A program made the position numbers and the translations under genes. From NCBI GenBank assembly GCA_003278525.1, contig QCEQ01000002.1:62001-126000 (forward strand): a stretch of DNA of 64,000 nucleotides, given 5' to 3'. A model generated the notes under the pieces. That model saw only the letters and a program-made list of their open reading frames with translations. It made no database searches and had not been told where the DNA came from. Shown here in pieces: positions 19,928 to 29,286 of this stretch. Each line of letters opens with the position of its first letter. The first letter of the stretch is position 1. The DNA comes from Prochlorococcus sp. AG-355-P16 (GTDB taxonomy: Bacteria > Cyanobacteriota > Cyanobacteriia > PCC-6307 > Cyanobiaceae).

Positions 19928-20631
19928 ATTTCATAATTACAATTTAAGGCAATTTCAAATGGAACTGATTGGGTAGGTAACTTCAGAATAGTTGAGCATA
20001 TTTCTGCAATATCCTCAGGCTGTGTCATGCTTGATTTATCTAGAGAAGAGATATTTTGGGCCATTTCTGTATTAACCCAACTTGGGCAAATTGCAGAAAT
20101 CCTTATATTTTTGTCCCAACCTTTATTTTTCATTGTTTGGCATAATCCCATCAAAGCAAATTTTGAAGAAGAATAAGCGGCTAAATCACCTTTGGATCTT
20201 TTCCCACTCATTGAAACTAAAACAATAATTCTTCCTCTCCCAGAGGTACATAAATGATCCCAAGAAAGCCTACATAAATGCCAAATTGCCAAAAAATTGA
20301 TATTTAATGTATTTAAAATATCTTCTTCATCACTATCTTTGTATAAGAAAGGAACTTTAGATAATACTCCAGAACAATTTATTACTGAATCAAATCCTCC
20401 AAATTCATCTACGGTATTCTTTATCCAATTTTCGGCTGTAATTTTTTTTAAAGCATCATAGTAGTTGATTATAATTTTACCTTCTGGCCATTTTTTTGGA
20501 TCAATAGCACTTCCTTTTAATGATTCTAAATCTCTTATTCCAACACTAATTCTATTGCCTTCTTTTAATTCTTTATGTGCAATATTTAGTCCAATACCTC
20601 TACTGGCTCCACTTATTAATATGGTTCTCAT
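19924..20631 (-). CDS. Short-chain dehydrogenase/reductase
   Basis: The 235-residue SDR has the NAD(P)-binding ISGASRGIGLNIA, the NCSGVL strand (family NAG), a serine in VLVSMSGK and the YSSSKFALMG Tyr/Lys pair, then ICPSWVNTEM. All catalytic residues are present. It starts 7 bp after the lycopene cyclase stop on the same strand, so the two are probably one operon, although this alone does not show that the SDR acts on carotenoids. Confidence 0.85.
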   Translation of the reverse strand: MRTILISGASRGIGLNIAHKELKEGNRISVGIRDLESLKGSAIDPKKWPEGKIIINYYDALKKITAENWIKNTVDEFGGFDSVINCSGVLSKVPFLYKDSDEEDILNTLNINFLAIWHLCRLSWDHLCTSGRGRIIVLVSMSGKRSKGDLAAYSSSKFALMGLCQTMKNKGWDKNIRISAICPSWVNTEMAQNISSLDKSSMTQPEDIAEICSTILKLPTQSVPFEIALNCNYEI

Positions 20632-20638
20632 TTTTTAA

Positions 20639-21922
20639 CTATATGTTTGGAAATATTATCCTAATTAACATTTTAAATTCTCTTCCATGCATAATCATAA
20701 GACCTTTCTTTACACTCCATGGAGCCTTCATAAACATTACGCACATTGCATATACAATCTCTTTTAAAGAAAGAGTATCAGTTAGAAACCCATACCATTG
20801 ATTTTTAGGTAGTTGGAAAAAACTGCCAAAAAATTCTCTCAATAGTTTCTCATCAAACCTCATGAGTTTTTCTAATCCAAATTGGTAAAGTGATTTCTTC
20901 CTAATTAATTCTTTTGACCATAAAGTTTCCCAACCTTTTCTAGCAATATGATAGGTACTTAGATTTTTGTTTTTAATTGCTTCTGAGACTGCCTTTGCGA
21001 CAAGTGGAGCTCTTCTTAAAACATTACCAATTAAATATCCAGATGCAGGATGTACCATTGAAGCAGCACCACCATATCCAAGTATTTGTTGTTTGAAATC
21101 TGGGATTGGCATATTCATAGGAAGAAATAAGCCAAGCTCTTCGTGCTGCATGCTTGTGATTGATATATTTCGATAAGAAAGCCTCTTCTCTAGTCTCTCT
21201 TTTAAATTTTCCATTGTTAGAGGATTTACCAAACCAAGAGATGTCTCTTCAAGAAAATATTTCCCATCACCCATATCCATGGCATAAAGAAAAGTGGGAG
21301 GTTCTTTTTTTTGCTCATCGTTAAGATGGTCATTTCTATAGTCCATTAATACAAACTGCCCTTTCTTAAGTGGAGGTTTACTAAAATTACCTACTATTCC
21401 ATAACAAGTTTGGACTGCTAAGGGACCACACGATTTTAATTTAAGAAAAACAGGATCATATCCTGTTGCATCTACTACTAATCTTGCAGAGTAAGTCTTG
21501 CCATCTTTTGTAGTTACTATACTTTTGTATTTTTCAAAATGTATTTTGTTTGCAAAGCCTTGATGCCATTTAATAAAAGACTTATTGCATTCATTAAACC
21601 AATAATTGTGGAGTTTCTTCTTATCAAATAGTCCATAATCTAGTGAATGTTCCGTGGCTTTATTCTCGTCATCCTGTTCTTCTAAAGCGCCATGCCCAAA
21701 AAAACTTACGGTATTCTTCCATCTATATTCAAGTAAATCCTGAAGCCCGAGTTGATCAACTTCTTCCCCCCAAATGCCATATGTGTTTGGCCAAGGTTCA
21801 TCAGGCCCATTTGGAGAGAGCACTTCAACATTTAATTTTTCCTTCCCTAAAGCTGAGGCAATTGCCATACCTGCAGGCCCTGCACCCAAAACAAGAATAT
21901 CTGGCATATTTTCTTTTGACAT
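20639..21922 (-). CDS. crtL: Lycopene beta-cyclase (CrtL type)
   Basis: CrtL closes the beta rings of lycopene to make beta-carotene in the membrane. The FAD motif is ILVLGAGPAGMAIASALG at the N terminus, with PWPNTYGIWGEEVDQLGL, VVDATGYDP, FVLMDYRNDHL and YGGAASMVHPASGYLIGN. The C-terminal QFGLEKLMRF and LPKNQWYGFLTDTLSL match the cyanobacterial beta-cyclase that I remember from Synechococcus better than the epsilon form, but both exist in this genus, so the ring type is a strong inference rather than a proof. Confidence 0.9.
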   Translation of the reverse strand: MSKENMPDILVLGAGPAGMAIASALGKEKLNVEVLSPNGPDEPWPNTYGIWGEEVDQLGLQDLLEYRWKNTVSFFGHGALEEQDDENKATEHSLDYGLFDKKKLHNYWFNECNKSFIKWHQGFANKIHFEKYKSIVTTKDGKTYSARLVVDATGYDPVFLKLKSCGPLAVQTCYGIVGNFSKPPLKKGQFVLMDYRNDHLNDEQKKEPPTFLYAMDMGDGKYFLEETSLGLVNPLTMENLKERLEKRLSYRNISITSMQHEELGLFLPMNMPIPDFKQQILGYGGAASMVHPASGYLIGNVLRRAPLVAKAVSEAIKNKNLSTYHIARKGWETLWSKELIRKKSLYQFGLEKLMRFDEKLLREFFGSFFQLPKNQWYGFLTDTLSLKEIVYAMCVMFMKAPWSVKKGLMIMHGREFKMLIRIIFPNI

Positions 21923-22146
21923 TAAATATAAATCTTATAATTAAAGAAATTTTTGGAACAAATTATTACTTCTGCTTCAAGTGTTATATATTTCATCCAA
22001 TATTTGTAATGAGAGTAGATTAATAATAATCAAATTACTCAAATACTAGTGACTAAGTTTTCAGTGTTTTAACAATAATTTATAAGATTACAAAATAAAA
22101 AAAACATTATTTATTTTTTTATCATAAAAAAAATAAAGGAATTTTA

Positions 22147-23148
22147 ATGATTAAAAATAAACATATTTTAATTACTGGAGGTAATTCAGGAATAGGGTTT
22201 TTTGCCATTATTAATTTACTGAAGACGAAAAATATTTTATATGTTTTAATAAAAAACGAATTTAGAAAGAATGAATTTCTCAAAAAAATTGAGAAACATT
22301 TTGATAAAAATTACCTTAGTAAATTTTTAAATATTATTGAAAATTGTGATCTTTCAGATCTAGAGAATATTAAAAAAATAAAAGATTACTTTTTTAGTAA
22401 AAAGATTTTTTTAGATGTTCTTGTTTTAAATGCAGGATTACAATATACAGGCTCTTTTTACCCTAAAGTATCAAAACAAGGCATAGAACTAACTTTTGCT
22501 GTAAATCATCTTTCACATTTTTACTTGGTAAATGTACTGCAAGATTTTATTAGAGATAAAGAAGAATCTAGAATCATTATTACATCATCAGATGTTCACG
22601 ACCCCAAAAGTTCAGGTGGCAATATAGGAAAGAAAGCGGGACTTAATAACCTATTTGATTTTAGAAAAAAAGTAACTGGTCAATTTTTAAATTTTAATGC
22701 TGATGAAGCTTATAAAAATAGTAAGTTATGTAATATTTTGTTTGCTAAAGAACTTGAAAAAAAATTAAAAATATCCTCCAGTAAAATTTCTGTAATAACT
22801 TGGGCTCCTGGTCTCGTAATACCAAATGATGATTCGGGTTTTTTTAGATACAGTAAACGTTTTAATCTCTTTGGATATTTAATTTTTTCTAAAGCTGCAA
22901 AAAATATTTTGGGAATTTCTGAAAGTATAGAAAATGCTGGAAAGATTCTTTCTGAGATTGTCCTTGATGCAAATTTAAATAATGTTGGTTTCATATATTT
23001 AAGCAATAAACTTATAGCTAGAAAAAAACATAAATTAGTTGAAAGTAACGTTAGTGATGAAGCAAATAGTGATGAGTTGGCTTCAAAACTTTGGATTTTA
23101 AGTGAAGATATTTGCAGATCATTTGGATTTGTTACTTTCAATATTTAA
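22147..23148 (+). CDS. Short-chain dehydrogenase, retinol dehydrogenase/POR-like branch
   Basis: This 333-residue SDR has ITGGNSGIGFFAI for cofactor binding, LNAGLQYTG, NHLSHFYL, the catalytic serines in IIITSSDVHDP and the AYKNSKLCNILFAKEL Tyr/Lys motif. This pattern resembles protochlorophyllide reductase and retinol dehydrogenases, but the cysteine pattern of POR is not seen, so it is not POR. The ATG has an AAAGGAA ribosome site. Its 3' end overlaps convergent mscS by 30 bp, so the last ten codons are shared. Confidence 0.82.
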   Translation: MIKNKHILITGGNSGIGFFAIINLLKTKNILYVLIKNEFRKNEFLKKIEKHFDKNYLSKFLNIIENCDLSDLENIKKIKDYFFSKKIFLDVLVLNAGLQYTGSFYPKVSKQGIELTFAVNHLSHFYLVNVLQDFIRDKEESRIIITSSDVHDPKSSGGNIGKKAGLNNLFDFRKKVTGQFLNFNADEAYKNSKLCNILFAKELEKKLKISSSKISVITWAPGLVIPNDDSGFFRYSKRFNLFGYLIFSKAAKNILGISESIENAGKILSEIVLDANLNNVGFIYLSNKLIARKKHKLVESNVSDEANSDELASKLWILSEDICRSFGFVTFNI

Positions 23149-24156
23149 GGTTTGTGTTGGGAATGCAAACTCTATATTATTGAGAGCAAATTCCTCAATA
23201 ATTTTTAAATTTATAGATTGTTGAGCTTCCATTGCAGCAAGATAATTATTAGTTGGTATGTAATAAACAAGTTCGAAATTAAGACTGAAGTCACCAAAAT
23301 CTGTGAAATGACACCTATCAAAAGAAGCATCTTTTGTCTCTTCAACTATTTTTTTTATTATTATTGGAATCAATTTCATAAGTTTTGGAGAGGTTTCATA
23401 AACAACTCCTAATTTATGCACTAACCTTCTTTTTTCCATTTGTGCGTAATTTGAAATTATTCCATTTGTAAGGGCGCTGTTGCTCATTACTATAACTTCT
23501 CCATTGATACTTCTTATTCTTGAGGATCTTACTCCGACCCTCTCAACCATTCCAAGGACGCCATCAGATTTTATAAACTCACCTTTTTGAAAAGGTTTAT
23601 CAAGCAAAATCGTTATGTATTCAAAAAACTCCTGAACTGGATCTTTCAAAGCTAATCCTGCTCCAATACCTCCTGCACTGAGTAGAGCCCAAATAGCAGT
23701 CATTTGAACACCTATATTTTGTAAGAAAAAGATTGAACCAATAGTCCATGTAAATGCTTTTATTAATGGAGTAAGTGAAGATATCATTGAACTGATTGAG
23801 GAATCATTAATTTTCAATGTCGATTCTGTTAAAGATCTTATTAAAACTTTATTGAGAGCTTTGATAATTATTATCAATATAAATAATTTCAGAATATTCA
23901 ATAATACAGAGATAAAAGTTATTTCATCAGCAAAAAAATAGTCAATTGAAAAATAAAATGAGAGGAGAAAACCTATTGGTTTAATAATTCCAGAGATGAC
24001 TTCAAAAATAAAATCGTCAAAATTTGTTTTTGTACGTTTGGAGATCTTTTTGAAGAATATTTTTGAAACTTTTGAAATTATTATCGACAATAAAATTCCA
24101 ATAAAAAAAATAGATATTGCCAGAAGGAAGTTTTCAGTAACTAATTTCATATTCAA
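23119..24156 (-). CDS. mscS: Small-conductance mechanosensitive channel (MscS family)
   Basis: This inner-membrane channel releases solutes during hypo-osmotic shock. The first 130 residues carry three or more hydrophobic segments. The pore-lining helix and beta domain show LLSAGGIGAGLALKDPVQEF, LDKPFQKGEFIKSDGVLGMV and VGVRSSRIRSINGEVIVMSN, all family hallmarks. The C-terminal cytoplasmic domain follows. The 345-residue length is a little above the E. coli MscS size. The last 30 bases overlap the convergent SDR. Confidence 0.9.
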   Translation of the reverse strand: MNMKLVTENFLLAISIFFIGILLSIIISKVSKIFFKKISKRTKTNFDDFIFEVISGIIKPIGFLLSFYFSIDYFFADEITFISVLLNILKLFILIIIIKALNKVLIRSLTESTLKINDSSISSMISSLTPLIKAFTWTIGSIFFLQNIGVQMTAIWALLSAGGIGAGLALKDPVQEFFEYITILLDKPFQKGEFIKSDGVLGMVERVGVRSSRIRSINGEVIVMSNSALTNGIISNYAQMEKRRLVHKLGVVYETSPKLMKLIPIIIKKIVEETKDASFDRCHFTDFGDFSLNFELVYYIPTNNYLAAMEAQQSINLKIIEEFALNNIEFAFPTQTLNIESNKSK

Positions 24157-24228
24157 ATAAAACCTAAAAATTTATCTCTAATAAAATTTTAAATTATCTC
24201 TAAACAACAAACCAGTCTTTATTTTTCT

Positions 24229-24798
24229 TTAACTAATTATTATATTTCTAATTTCTTTAAATTCTTTTCTATCCGCAGTTTTGCATAATTCAAAAATTAT
24301 TGATTCAGTTGTTGTTAAGATCGCCCCACTCTGATTCATTCTTTGTAATGCTATTTCATGATCTACTATATTTCGACTTCCCATGGCATCTGATATGAGA
24401 ATAACTTCAAATCCTTTTTGTAAACAACCTAAGGCAGTTTGTTGAATGCAAATATGCGTTTCGATCCCACAAACTATCAAATTACTAATTTTCTTATTTT
24501 TAAGTTCATTTAAAAAATCTTGTATATTAGCTAAGCTAAATTCCATCTTTTCAATCTTTTTAAATCTAGCTTTGGGTAATAATTCAGGGATCGTTTCTCC
24601 CAATTTGAGTGGGTTCTGTTCAGATATAAATATGTTTTCTTCTAAAATTTCGTAAGCATTTATCAGCTTTTTAATGTTCTTGATTATTGAATCCTTATTA
24701 AAAATTTGCCTTATTATTTTTTCCTGAATATCAATAATTATCAAGGCGTTTACTTTCGATGATAATTTATCAGAAGAGATTTCTTGATCATTCATCAT
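24229..24798 (-). CDS. Isochorismatase-family cysteine hydrolase
   Basis: The 189-residue protein has the triad of the isochorismatase/nicotinamidase superfamily: aspartate in LIIIDIQEKI, a lysine in the KMEFS segment and the cysteine in CGIETHICIQQTALGCL. VILISDAMGSRN is also typical. There is no metal-binding DxHxxxH motif as in nicotinamidases, which points to the ycaC/isochorismatase-like hydrolases of unknown substrate. Confidence 0.8.
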   Translation of the reverse strand: MMNDQEISSDKLSSKVNALIIIDIQEKIIRQIFNKDSIIKNIKKLINAYEILEENIFISEQNPLKLGETIPELLPKARFKKIEKMEFSLANIQDFLNELKNKKISNLIVCGIETHICIQQTALGCLQKGFEVILISDAMGSRNIVDHEIALQRMNQSGAILTTTESIIFELCKTADRKEFKEIRNIIIS

Positions 24799-24871
24799 TT
24801 ATATATAAAGATACATTTAACATAATATTTTGAAGAACTTTAGTAAACATTTTAAATCAATAAGTTGTTTT

Positions 24872-24900
24872 ACTCTCATCTAGAGTTATTATTGAGAATA
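24872..24900. promoter_or_regulatory. Candidate operator before the Fur-family gene
   Basis: Fourteen bases before the TTG start is TATTATTGAGAATA (24887-24900), with five of seven mirrored bases, preceded directly by a perfect ACTCT/AGAGT inverted repeat (24872-24886). AT-rich dyads of this kind are what Fur-type repressors bind, so self-control is possible. The match to the classic Fur box is only partial. Confidence 0.3.
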
Positions 24901-24914
24901 GCCATGGGTTAATT

Positions 24915-25367
24915 TTGTCATTATCCTCTCAATACAAAGTCATCACATCTCCTCTTGGTGATGGATTACATAAAGACGGGAAAAGATTAACTCCTCAGAG
25001 GCTAAAAGTTCTTAATTTATTTGAAAATATTGGCTCTGGAAAGCATCTTAGTGCTGAAGAGGTTCATGAAAAGTTAGTTAAAACAAGCTCCAAAGTTTCA
25101 CTAGCAACAATTTATAGAACTTTAAGACTTTTAGTACAAATGGGTTTGCTTCATGAATTAGAACTCAGTGAGGGTGGACACAGATATGAATTGCTTAGTA
25201 ACGACACACCGGACCATCATCATTTGATTTGTATTAGGTGTGGAAGAACAGAAGAATTCGAAAATGAAGAAGTTTTAGAAGCAGGCAAAGTCGCAGCAAA
25301 AGTTAATGGGTTTAAACTAATTGAATCCTCTTTAAATGTAAGAGCTATTTGTCCTAATTGCATTTAG
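24915..25367 (+). CDS. fur: Fur-family metalloregulator
   Basis: The protein is a DNA-binding repressor of the Fur/Zur/PerR family. The winged helix (about 15-90) holds LTPQRLKVLNLF, SAEEVHEKL and SLATIYRTLRLLVQMGLLHE. The metal domain has GGHRYEL, DHHHLICIRCG with a CxxC and a second C-terminal ICPNC pair, which would bind structural zinc. Which metal is sensed (iron, zinc or peroxide control) cannot be decided from motifs. The start is TTG. The possible dyad just upstream may be an autoregulatory site. Confidence 0.9.
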   Translation: MSLSSQYKVITSPLGDGLHKDGKRLTPQRLKVLNLFENIGSGKHLSAEEVHEKLVKTSSKVSLATIYRTLRLLVQMGLLHELELSEGGHRYELLSNDTPDHHHLICIRCGRTEEFENEEVLEAGKVAAKVNGFKLIESSLNVRAICPNCI

Positions 25368-25373
25368 TAGGTT

Positions 25374-26306
25374 TTAACTTAAAGTCCCTCCACAACTTGA
25401 CCCAGCACCTGCAGTGCAAGCAAAACAATGTTCTTTTACAGCTACCCCGTAGTCAAAAGTAAATGATTCATCCAATAGATCAAAAAGTGTCTTTGGTCCT
25501 TTATCCTCTCGGAAATTTATTTGTTGGTTAAAGTCACAATCATAAATTTCTCCTAACCAATTAACACTAATTGTCTTTTTACACATAAGATTTTCTAAAT
25601 TCTTTTCATTAAAATTTTCTTTTAGTAATTTGTAATAAGTCTCTAGTTTCCCTTCTCTTCTAAGAGATTCTTCATATCTATTTATCGGCATATTAGTTAT
25701 TGTGTATAAATTATTAAAAACGATATTGTATTTTTCGAATAGTATTTTTTTATAATCCTTCTCCAATATTTCCTGAGAAGGAGGAAGAATTGGGCTTACA
25801 GGATTGTAAACAAGGTTTAACTGTAATCCATTTTCTTTTTTTCCATAGCCTAAATCATTAAGAATTTTTATGGCATTAATACTTTTTTCAAAAACCCCAA
25901 AACCCCTTTGAAAATCAACATTATTTTTTTCATAACACGGTAGTGAAGCAGTAACTATCACTTTATTCTTTGCAAGAAATTGAGGAAGATCTTCATAACC
26001 TTCTTCAAAGAAAATTGTCAAATTGCACCTGTCAATAATATCAATTTGTTTTGTGCTCAAACTGGTTATTAGATTTTTAAATTCTGGGTGAAGTTCTGGC
26101 GCACCACCTGTAATATCTAAAGTCTTGATTTTGTATTTTTGAATTATCTTTGGAATAAGAGATATCATTTCATTGGACATCTTTTCAGTCCTTAGGGGAC
26201 TCGAATTGACATGACAATGCTTACAAGCCTGATTGCATTTATAACCTATATTAATTTGCAATGTTTCTATAGGTTCTTTATATATTGGGGGGAATTTTTC
26301 TTTCAT
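25374..26306 (-). CDS. arsS: Radical SAM protein, arsenosugar biosynthesis ArsS-like
   Basis: The radical SAM motif CNQACKHCH gives C24, C28 and C31, followed by LDITGGAPEL. The C-terminal half has VNWLGEIYDCDFNQQ and ends with HCFACTAGAGSSCGGTL, a hallmark of the ArsS/DUF3641 family. ArsS adds a deoxyadenosyl group to dimethylarsenite in arsenosugar synthesis. No ArsM methyltransferase is beside it in the window. It converges on the Fur gene across 6 bp. It could also act on another substrate of the family. Confidence 0.86.
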   Translation of the reverse strand: MKEKFPPIYKEPIETLQINIGYKCNQACKHCHVNSSPLRTEKMSNEMISLIPKIIQKYKIKTLDITGGAPELHPEFKNLITSLSTKQIDIIDRCNLTIFFEEGYEDLPQFLAKNKVIVTASLPCYEKNNVDFQRGFGVFEKSINAIKILNDLGYGKKENGLQLNLVYNPVSPILPPSQEILEKDYKKILFEKYNIVFNNLYTITNMPINRYEESLRREGKLETYYKLLKENFNEKNLENLMCKKTISVNWLGEIYDCDFNQQINFREDKGPKTLFDLLDESFTFDYGVAVKEHCFACTAGAGSSCGGTLS

Positions 26307-26346
26307 AAATCTATTATTAATAAATTGTCATTCGAAAATTTAAAAG

Positions 26347-27567
26347 TCAACTATTTTTTTTAAAGTTTGATCTCTTATTAGCAAGTTCAATAAACCAACT
26401 TATGTATTCTTTGGGACCATTTTTAAAAATTATGTCAAATTTTAAATTGTCATGAACATCACTGATCCCTATTAAACCAGTTTTTTTTGTAGAGGGTCTT
26501 TCAACTTCACCAGAACTACTATCTACAAAAATTATTTTATTCTTAATCCCAAATTCATCACCTAGTATTTGTATTAATTCTAGAAAAGACCTGTCACTTC
26601 CTCCTCTTGAATAACTTTTTTCATCATTATTTTTTTTTGATGTGACTGTGTCACCAACTCCTACAATCAAAGGCATATCTTCTTTTTGAATAGTTCTTTT
26701 GCATAAATCAATTTTTTCCTTAACAGAATTTGGAGAGTTTCTAAAATTAAAATTTCTCCCAAAAGGAGCTTTACCAGTTTTATCCGCAATAAATTTATTT
26801 AAAAGAAATAAAACTCCAGAATCTTTAACTGCTCCTTTAATAAGTAATTGTATGTCTGTTGATCCAATATCATCTGGAGAAGAAAGTTTAATTGTTTCTC
26901 TGCCATTTTTATTACCTAAATTTGGTGAAATATGAAGGAAAAATGAGTTTTTGAGGCCTTCGGATTCAGCTTTTAAAATGATTTCATTCATCATTTTTTC
27001 AAAACTAATTTGAATAAGCTTTCTTTTATCAGAATCTTCATGAACTAAATCAAATAGACTATTGAAATTAATCGTTGGCGAGAAGCGAGTTTCACAAATT
27101 GATTTTACCGCGTGAAAATTGATATCTTCTGGGCTAAGTTCAGGAAAAATATCTTTAACTATGAAATTAAATTTTGGTCTTATTAAACTAGGTACTTTTG
27201 ATAAAAAATTTAGTTCTTTTTCTGAGACTCCTTCAAAACTTATTTCACCATTGTTGTCTTGATACTCTACTCCACAGGCAGCTAAACCTCTTAAATATAG
27301 TTCTTTGTTTTTAGGCTCAGTAGTGCTCATTAAACTCCTCTCTATTATTCTGTTAACTCCTCTTGGACCTTCATGTTCCCCGCAAGTTAATACAAAGAAT
27401 TCCTCGGCAAATTCTTTTACTGCATAGATATATTTTGATTCTAATTCTCTAGTCATTGGATCTTTAACTAATGGGATACAAACTCCGTCAATGTCTTGAA
27501 TAAATAAGATATTTTTAGAAGAAATTAATTGATTTTGTTCATTTGAATAACTTGCCTTATATTCCAT
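26347..27567 (-). CDS. stpA: StpA-like glucosylglycerol-3-phosphate phosphatase
   Basis: This matches the cyanobacterial StpA/GgpP salt-tolerance family that dephosphorylates glucosylglycerol phosphate. Shared segments are IQDIDGVCIPLVKDPMTREL, LTCGEHEGPRGVNRIIE, NSFFLHISPNLG, GSTDIQLLIKGAVKDSGVL, PLIVGVGDTV and RGGSDRSFLELIQ. The DxDG motif is that of HAD phosphatases. A GTG at 27597 is in frame, but the ATG at 27567 gives a length close to the family. No GgpS synthase is in the window, so the real substrate is unclear. Confidence 0.85.
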   Translation of the reverse strand: MEYKASYSNEQNQLISSKNILFIQDIDGVCIPLVKDPMTRELESKYIYAVKEFAEEFFVLTCGEHEGPRGVNRIIERSLMSTTEPKNKELYLRGLAACGVEYQDNNGEISFEGVSEKELNFLSKVPSLIRPKFNFIVKDIFPELSPEDINFHAVKSICETRFSPTINFNSLFDLVHEDSDKRKLIQISFEKMMNEIILKAESEGLKNSFFLHISPNLGNKNGRETIKLSSPDDIGSTDIQLLIKGAVKDSGVLFLLNKFIADKTGKAPFGRNFNFRNSPNSVKEKIDLCKRTIQKEDMPLIVGVGDTVTSKKNNDEKSYSRGGSDRSFLELIQILGDEFGIKNKIIFVDSSSGEVERPSTKKTGLIGISDVHDNLKFDIIFKNGPKEYISWFIELANKRSNFKKNS

Positions 27568-27727
27568 ATTTATAATTATTTCCCTTTTAATTTTCACTTT
27601 CTCAGAAATTATAAATTAAAAAACTCAATATTTTCAATAAATAATTTGCTATGGTCAAAAATTGCTTTAATGTAGAAAAATGTTGGTATAGGTAAGAAAT
27701 TAAAAAATTTATCAAGAGTTTCCAAAA

Positions 27728-29236
27728 ATGAAGAATAATTTCGTAGAAAACATCAAAGATGAAAAATATTTTTATTCATTGATTGAAGATATAGAGAATA
27801 GCAAAGTTGGATTTTACAGTGTTGGTTTATATCCTGCATCACTAGCATACAACTGTGCTATGCATGGAAAATCAAATAATATTCTCTTGGCTCCTAGGGA
27901 AGATAGAGATTTGTTAGGTGCTTTCTCAAATGATGTTATTTCTGATATGGATAATGAGATTATTGAAAAGATTAAGAGAATGGGGAATTATTCTTCAGAG
28001 GGGAAAATAAAGTCTTTTGATCTAAAATATCTTCTTTTGAATTGTGAAATGGTTATTCTTGCTTCAAATAGTAATCACATACAAGATGATGTTAAAAATG
28101 CTTTAGAACTTAGAAAAAATTTAAAAAGAGAAAATGTGGTTCTTGGCTGTCTAGTCGGTTCTTTTTGTATTGATAATAAAAATAAAAACCCTTTTATTCT
28201 TTGTAATAAATATCCAGATTTAGCTTTTTTTACAGGATTTCATCGTCACGGAGCTTTACGAAATCCTAATGATAGTTTTACTGCAAATTTCTGCCATCCT
28301 GATGCGCTAACAGCATTAATAGGAGCACGCATTTTGAATCAATTATCACCGAAAATTCAAGTTTCTCCTGGAGTTCACAATATTGAATGTCAATATATAA
28401 AATCAATAAAAAATATCTCATCAATATTTGCAGGTTTTGTAAATAACTTTCATTCCGATAAGCCTGGAATGCTGCCTAGCATTAATACGATTTTGTTAAC
28501 TCAATGTTTAGATCAGGCCGCATCAGTATCAATAAAAGTTAGAAAAGAAAATAAATTAGAGAATAAATATCTTTCATTAAAAGAACTTGGTTATGGTCAA
28601 GAAATAATCTGTGCAAGGGAAATAATTAATGATAAATTTTGCGAAAAAGGAGATTATACATTTTCTCAATTAAATGCTGTTAAGGCTGATGTCTTAGGAA
28701 GTATGACTCTACCAACTGAAGGAAAACCAACACGTAATTTTCAAGCAGGACAAGTTTTATCAGATATGCTTTTGCAACTCAACAGATGTCCAAAAGATGT
28801 CTCAGAATTTGTAAATTGGTGTAATAAATACTCTCTCAGTCAAGGAGGTTTAGAAGGTCTAAAATCTTTAAAATTTTGGCCAGACATTTATAAAGAATTC
28901 AAAATTAAAAATAACAATTGTTCAATGATTAATCTGATTTATTTATGCTTTAATGCTAATTCAGAAGAAAAAAAAGAAATTTATAAGGTTTTAATTAGTT
29001 CAGAAGAAATCACTAATTTTTGCCAAGAATCTGTGAAATCTGAATTATCTTTCGAACTAAATGAAAAATTAAAAGGAGATTATCTTTTTGATGATATTGA
29101 AAACTTTTATAAGAAATTATTTATTGACAAAGAGCAAAATGCCCTTAAAACAAACAAATATATCAATCAAATTTCTAAAAAAAATCCTAGTTATATCAAT
29201 GTATTGAAAATTATTAATAAATATTTTAATAATTGA
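27728..29236 (+). CDS. Large conserved protein, possibly a NAD-dependent dehydrogenase relative
   Basis: I do not recognise this 502-residue soluble protein with certainty. The start has a Rossmann-like stretch (VGFYSVGLYPASLAYNCA, then NILLAPREDRD) with an unusual glycine pattern, and a strand LLLNCEMVILASNSNHI as in glycerol-3-phosphate dehydrogenases. The middle has conserved-looking HRHGALRNP, SPGVHNIECQY and GFVNNFHSDKPGMLPSIN. The C terminus is helical. It is divergent from the stpA-like gene over a gap of about 130 bp, so a role in osmolyte supply is possible but unproven. Confidence 0.6.
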   Translation: MKNNFVENIKDEKYFYSLIEDIENSKVGFYSVGLYPASLAYNCAMHGKSNNILLAPREDRDLLGAFSNDVISDMDNEIIEKIKRMGNYSSEGKIKSFDLKYLLLNCEMVILASNSNHIQDDVKNALELRKNLKRENVVLGCLVGSFCIDNKNKNPFILCNKYPDLAFFTGFHRHGALRNPNDSFTANFCHPDALTALIGARILNQLSPKIQVSPGVHNIECQYIKSIKNISSIFAGFVNNFHSDKPGMLPSINTILLTQCLDQAASVSIKVRKENKLENKYLSLKELGYGQEIICAREIINDKFCEKGDYTFSQLNAVKADVLGSMTLPTEGKPTRNFQAGQVLSDMLLQLNRCPKDVSEFVNWCNKYSLSQGGLEGLKSLKFWPDIYKEFKIKNNNCSMINLIYLCFNANSEEKKEIYKVLISSEEITNFCQESVKSELSFELNEKLKGDYLFDDIENFYKKLFIDKEQNALKTNKYINQISKKNPSYINVLKIINKYFNN

Positions 29237-29286
29237 TTATTTTTCTAATTTGCTAGAAAGTAAAGTTCTTAATTTATTTACTAATC

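Noticed and set aside
22147-23148. Light-dependent protochlorophyllide reductase
   Set aside because: SDR motifs are similar, but the characteristic cysteines and length pattern of POR are not seen.
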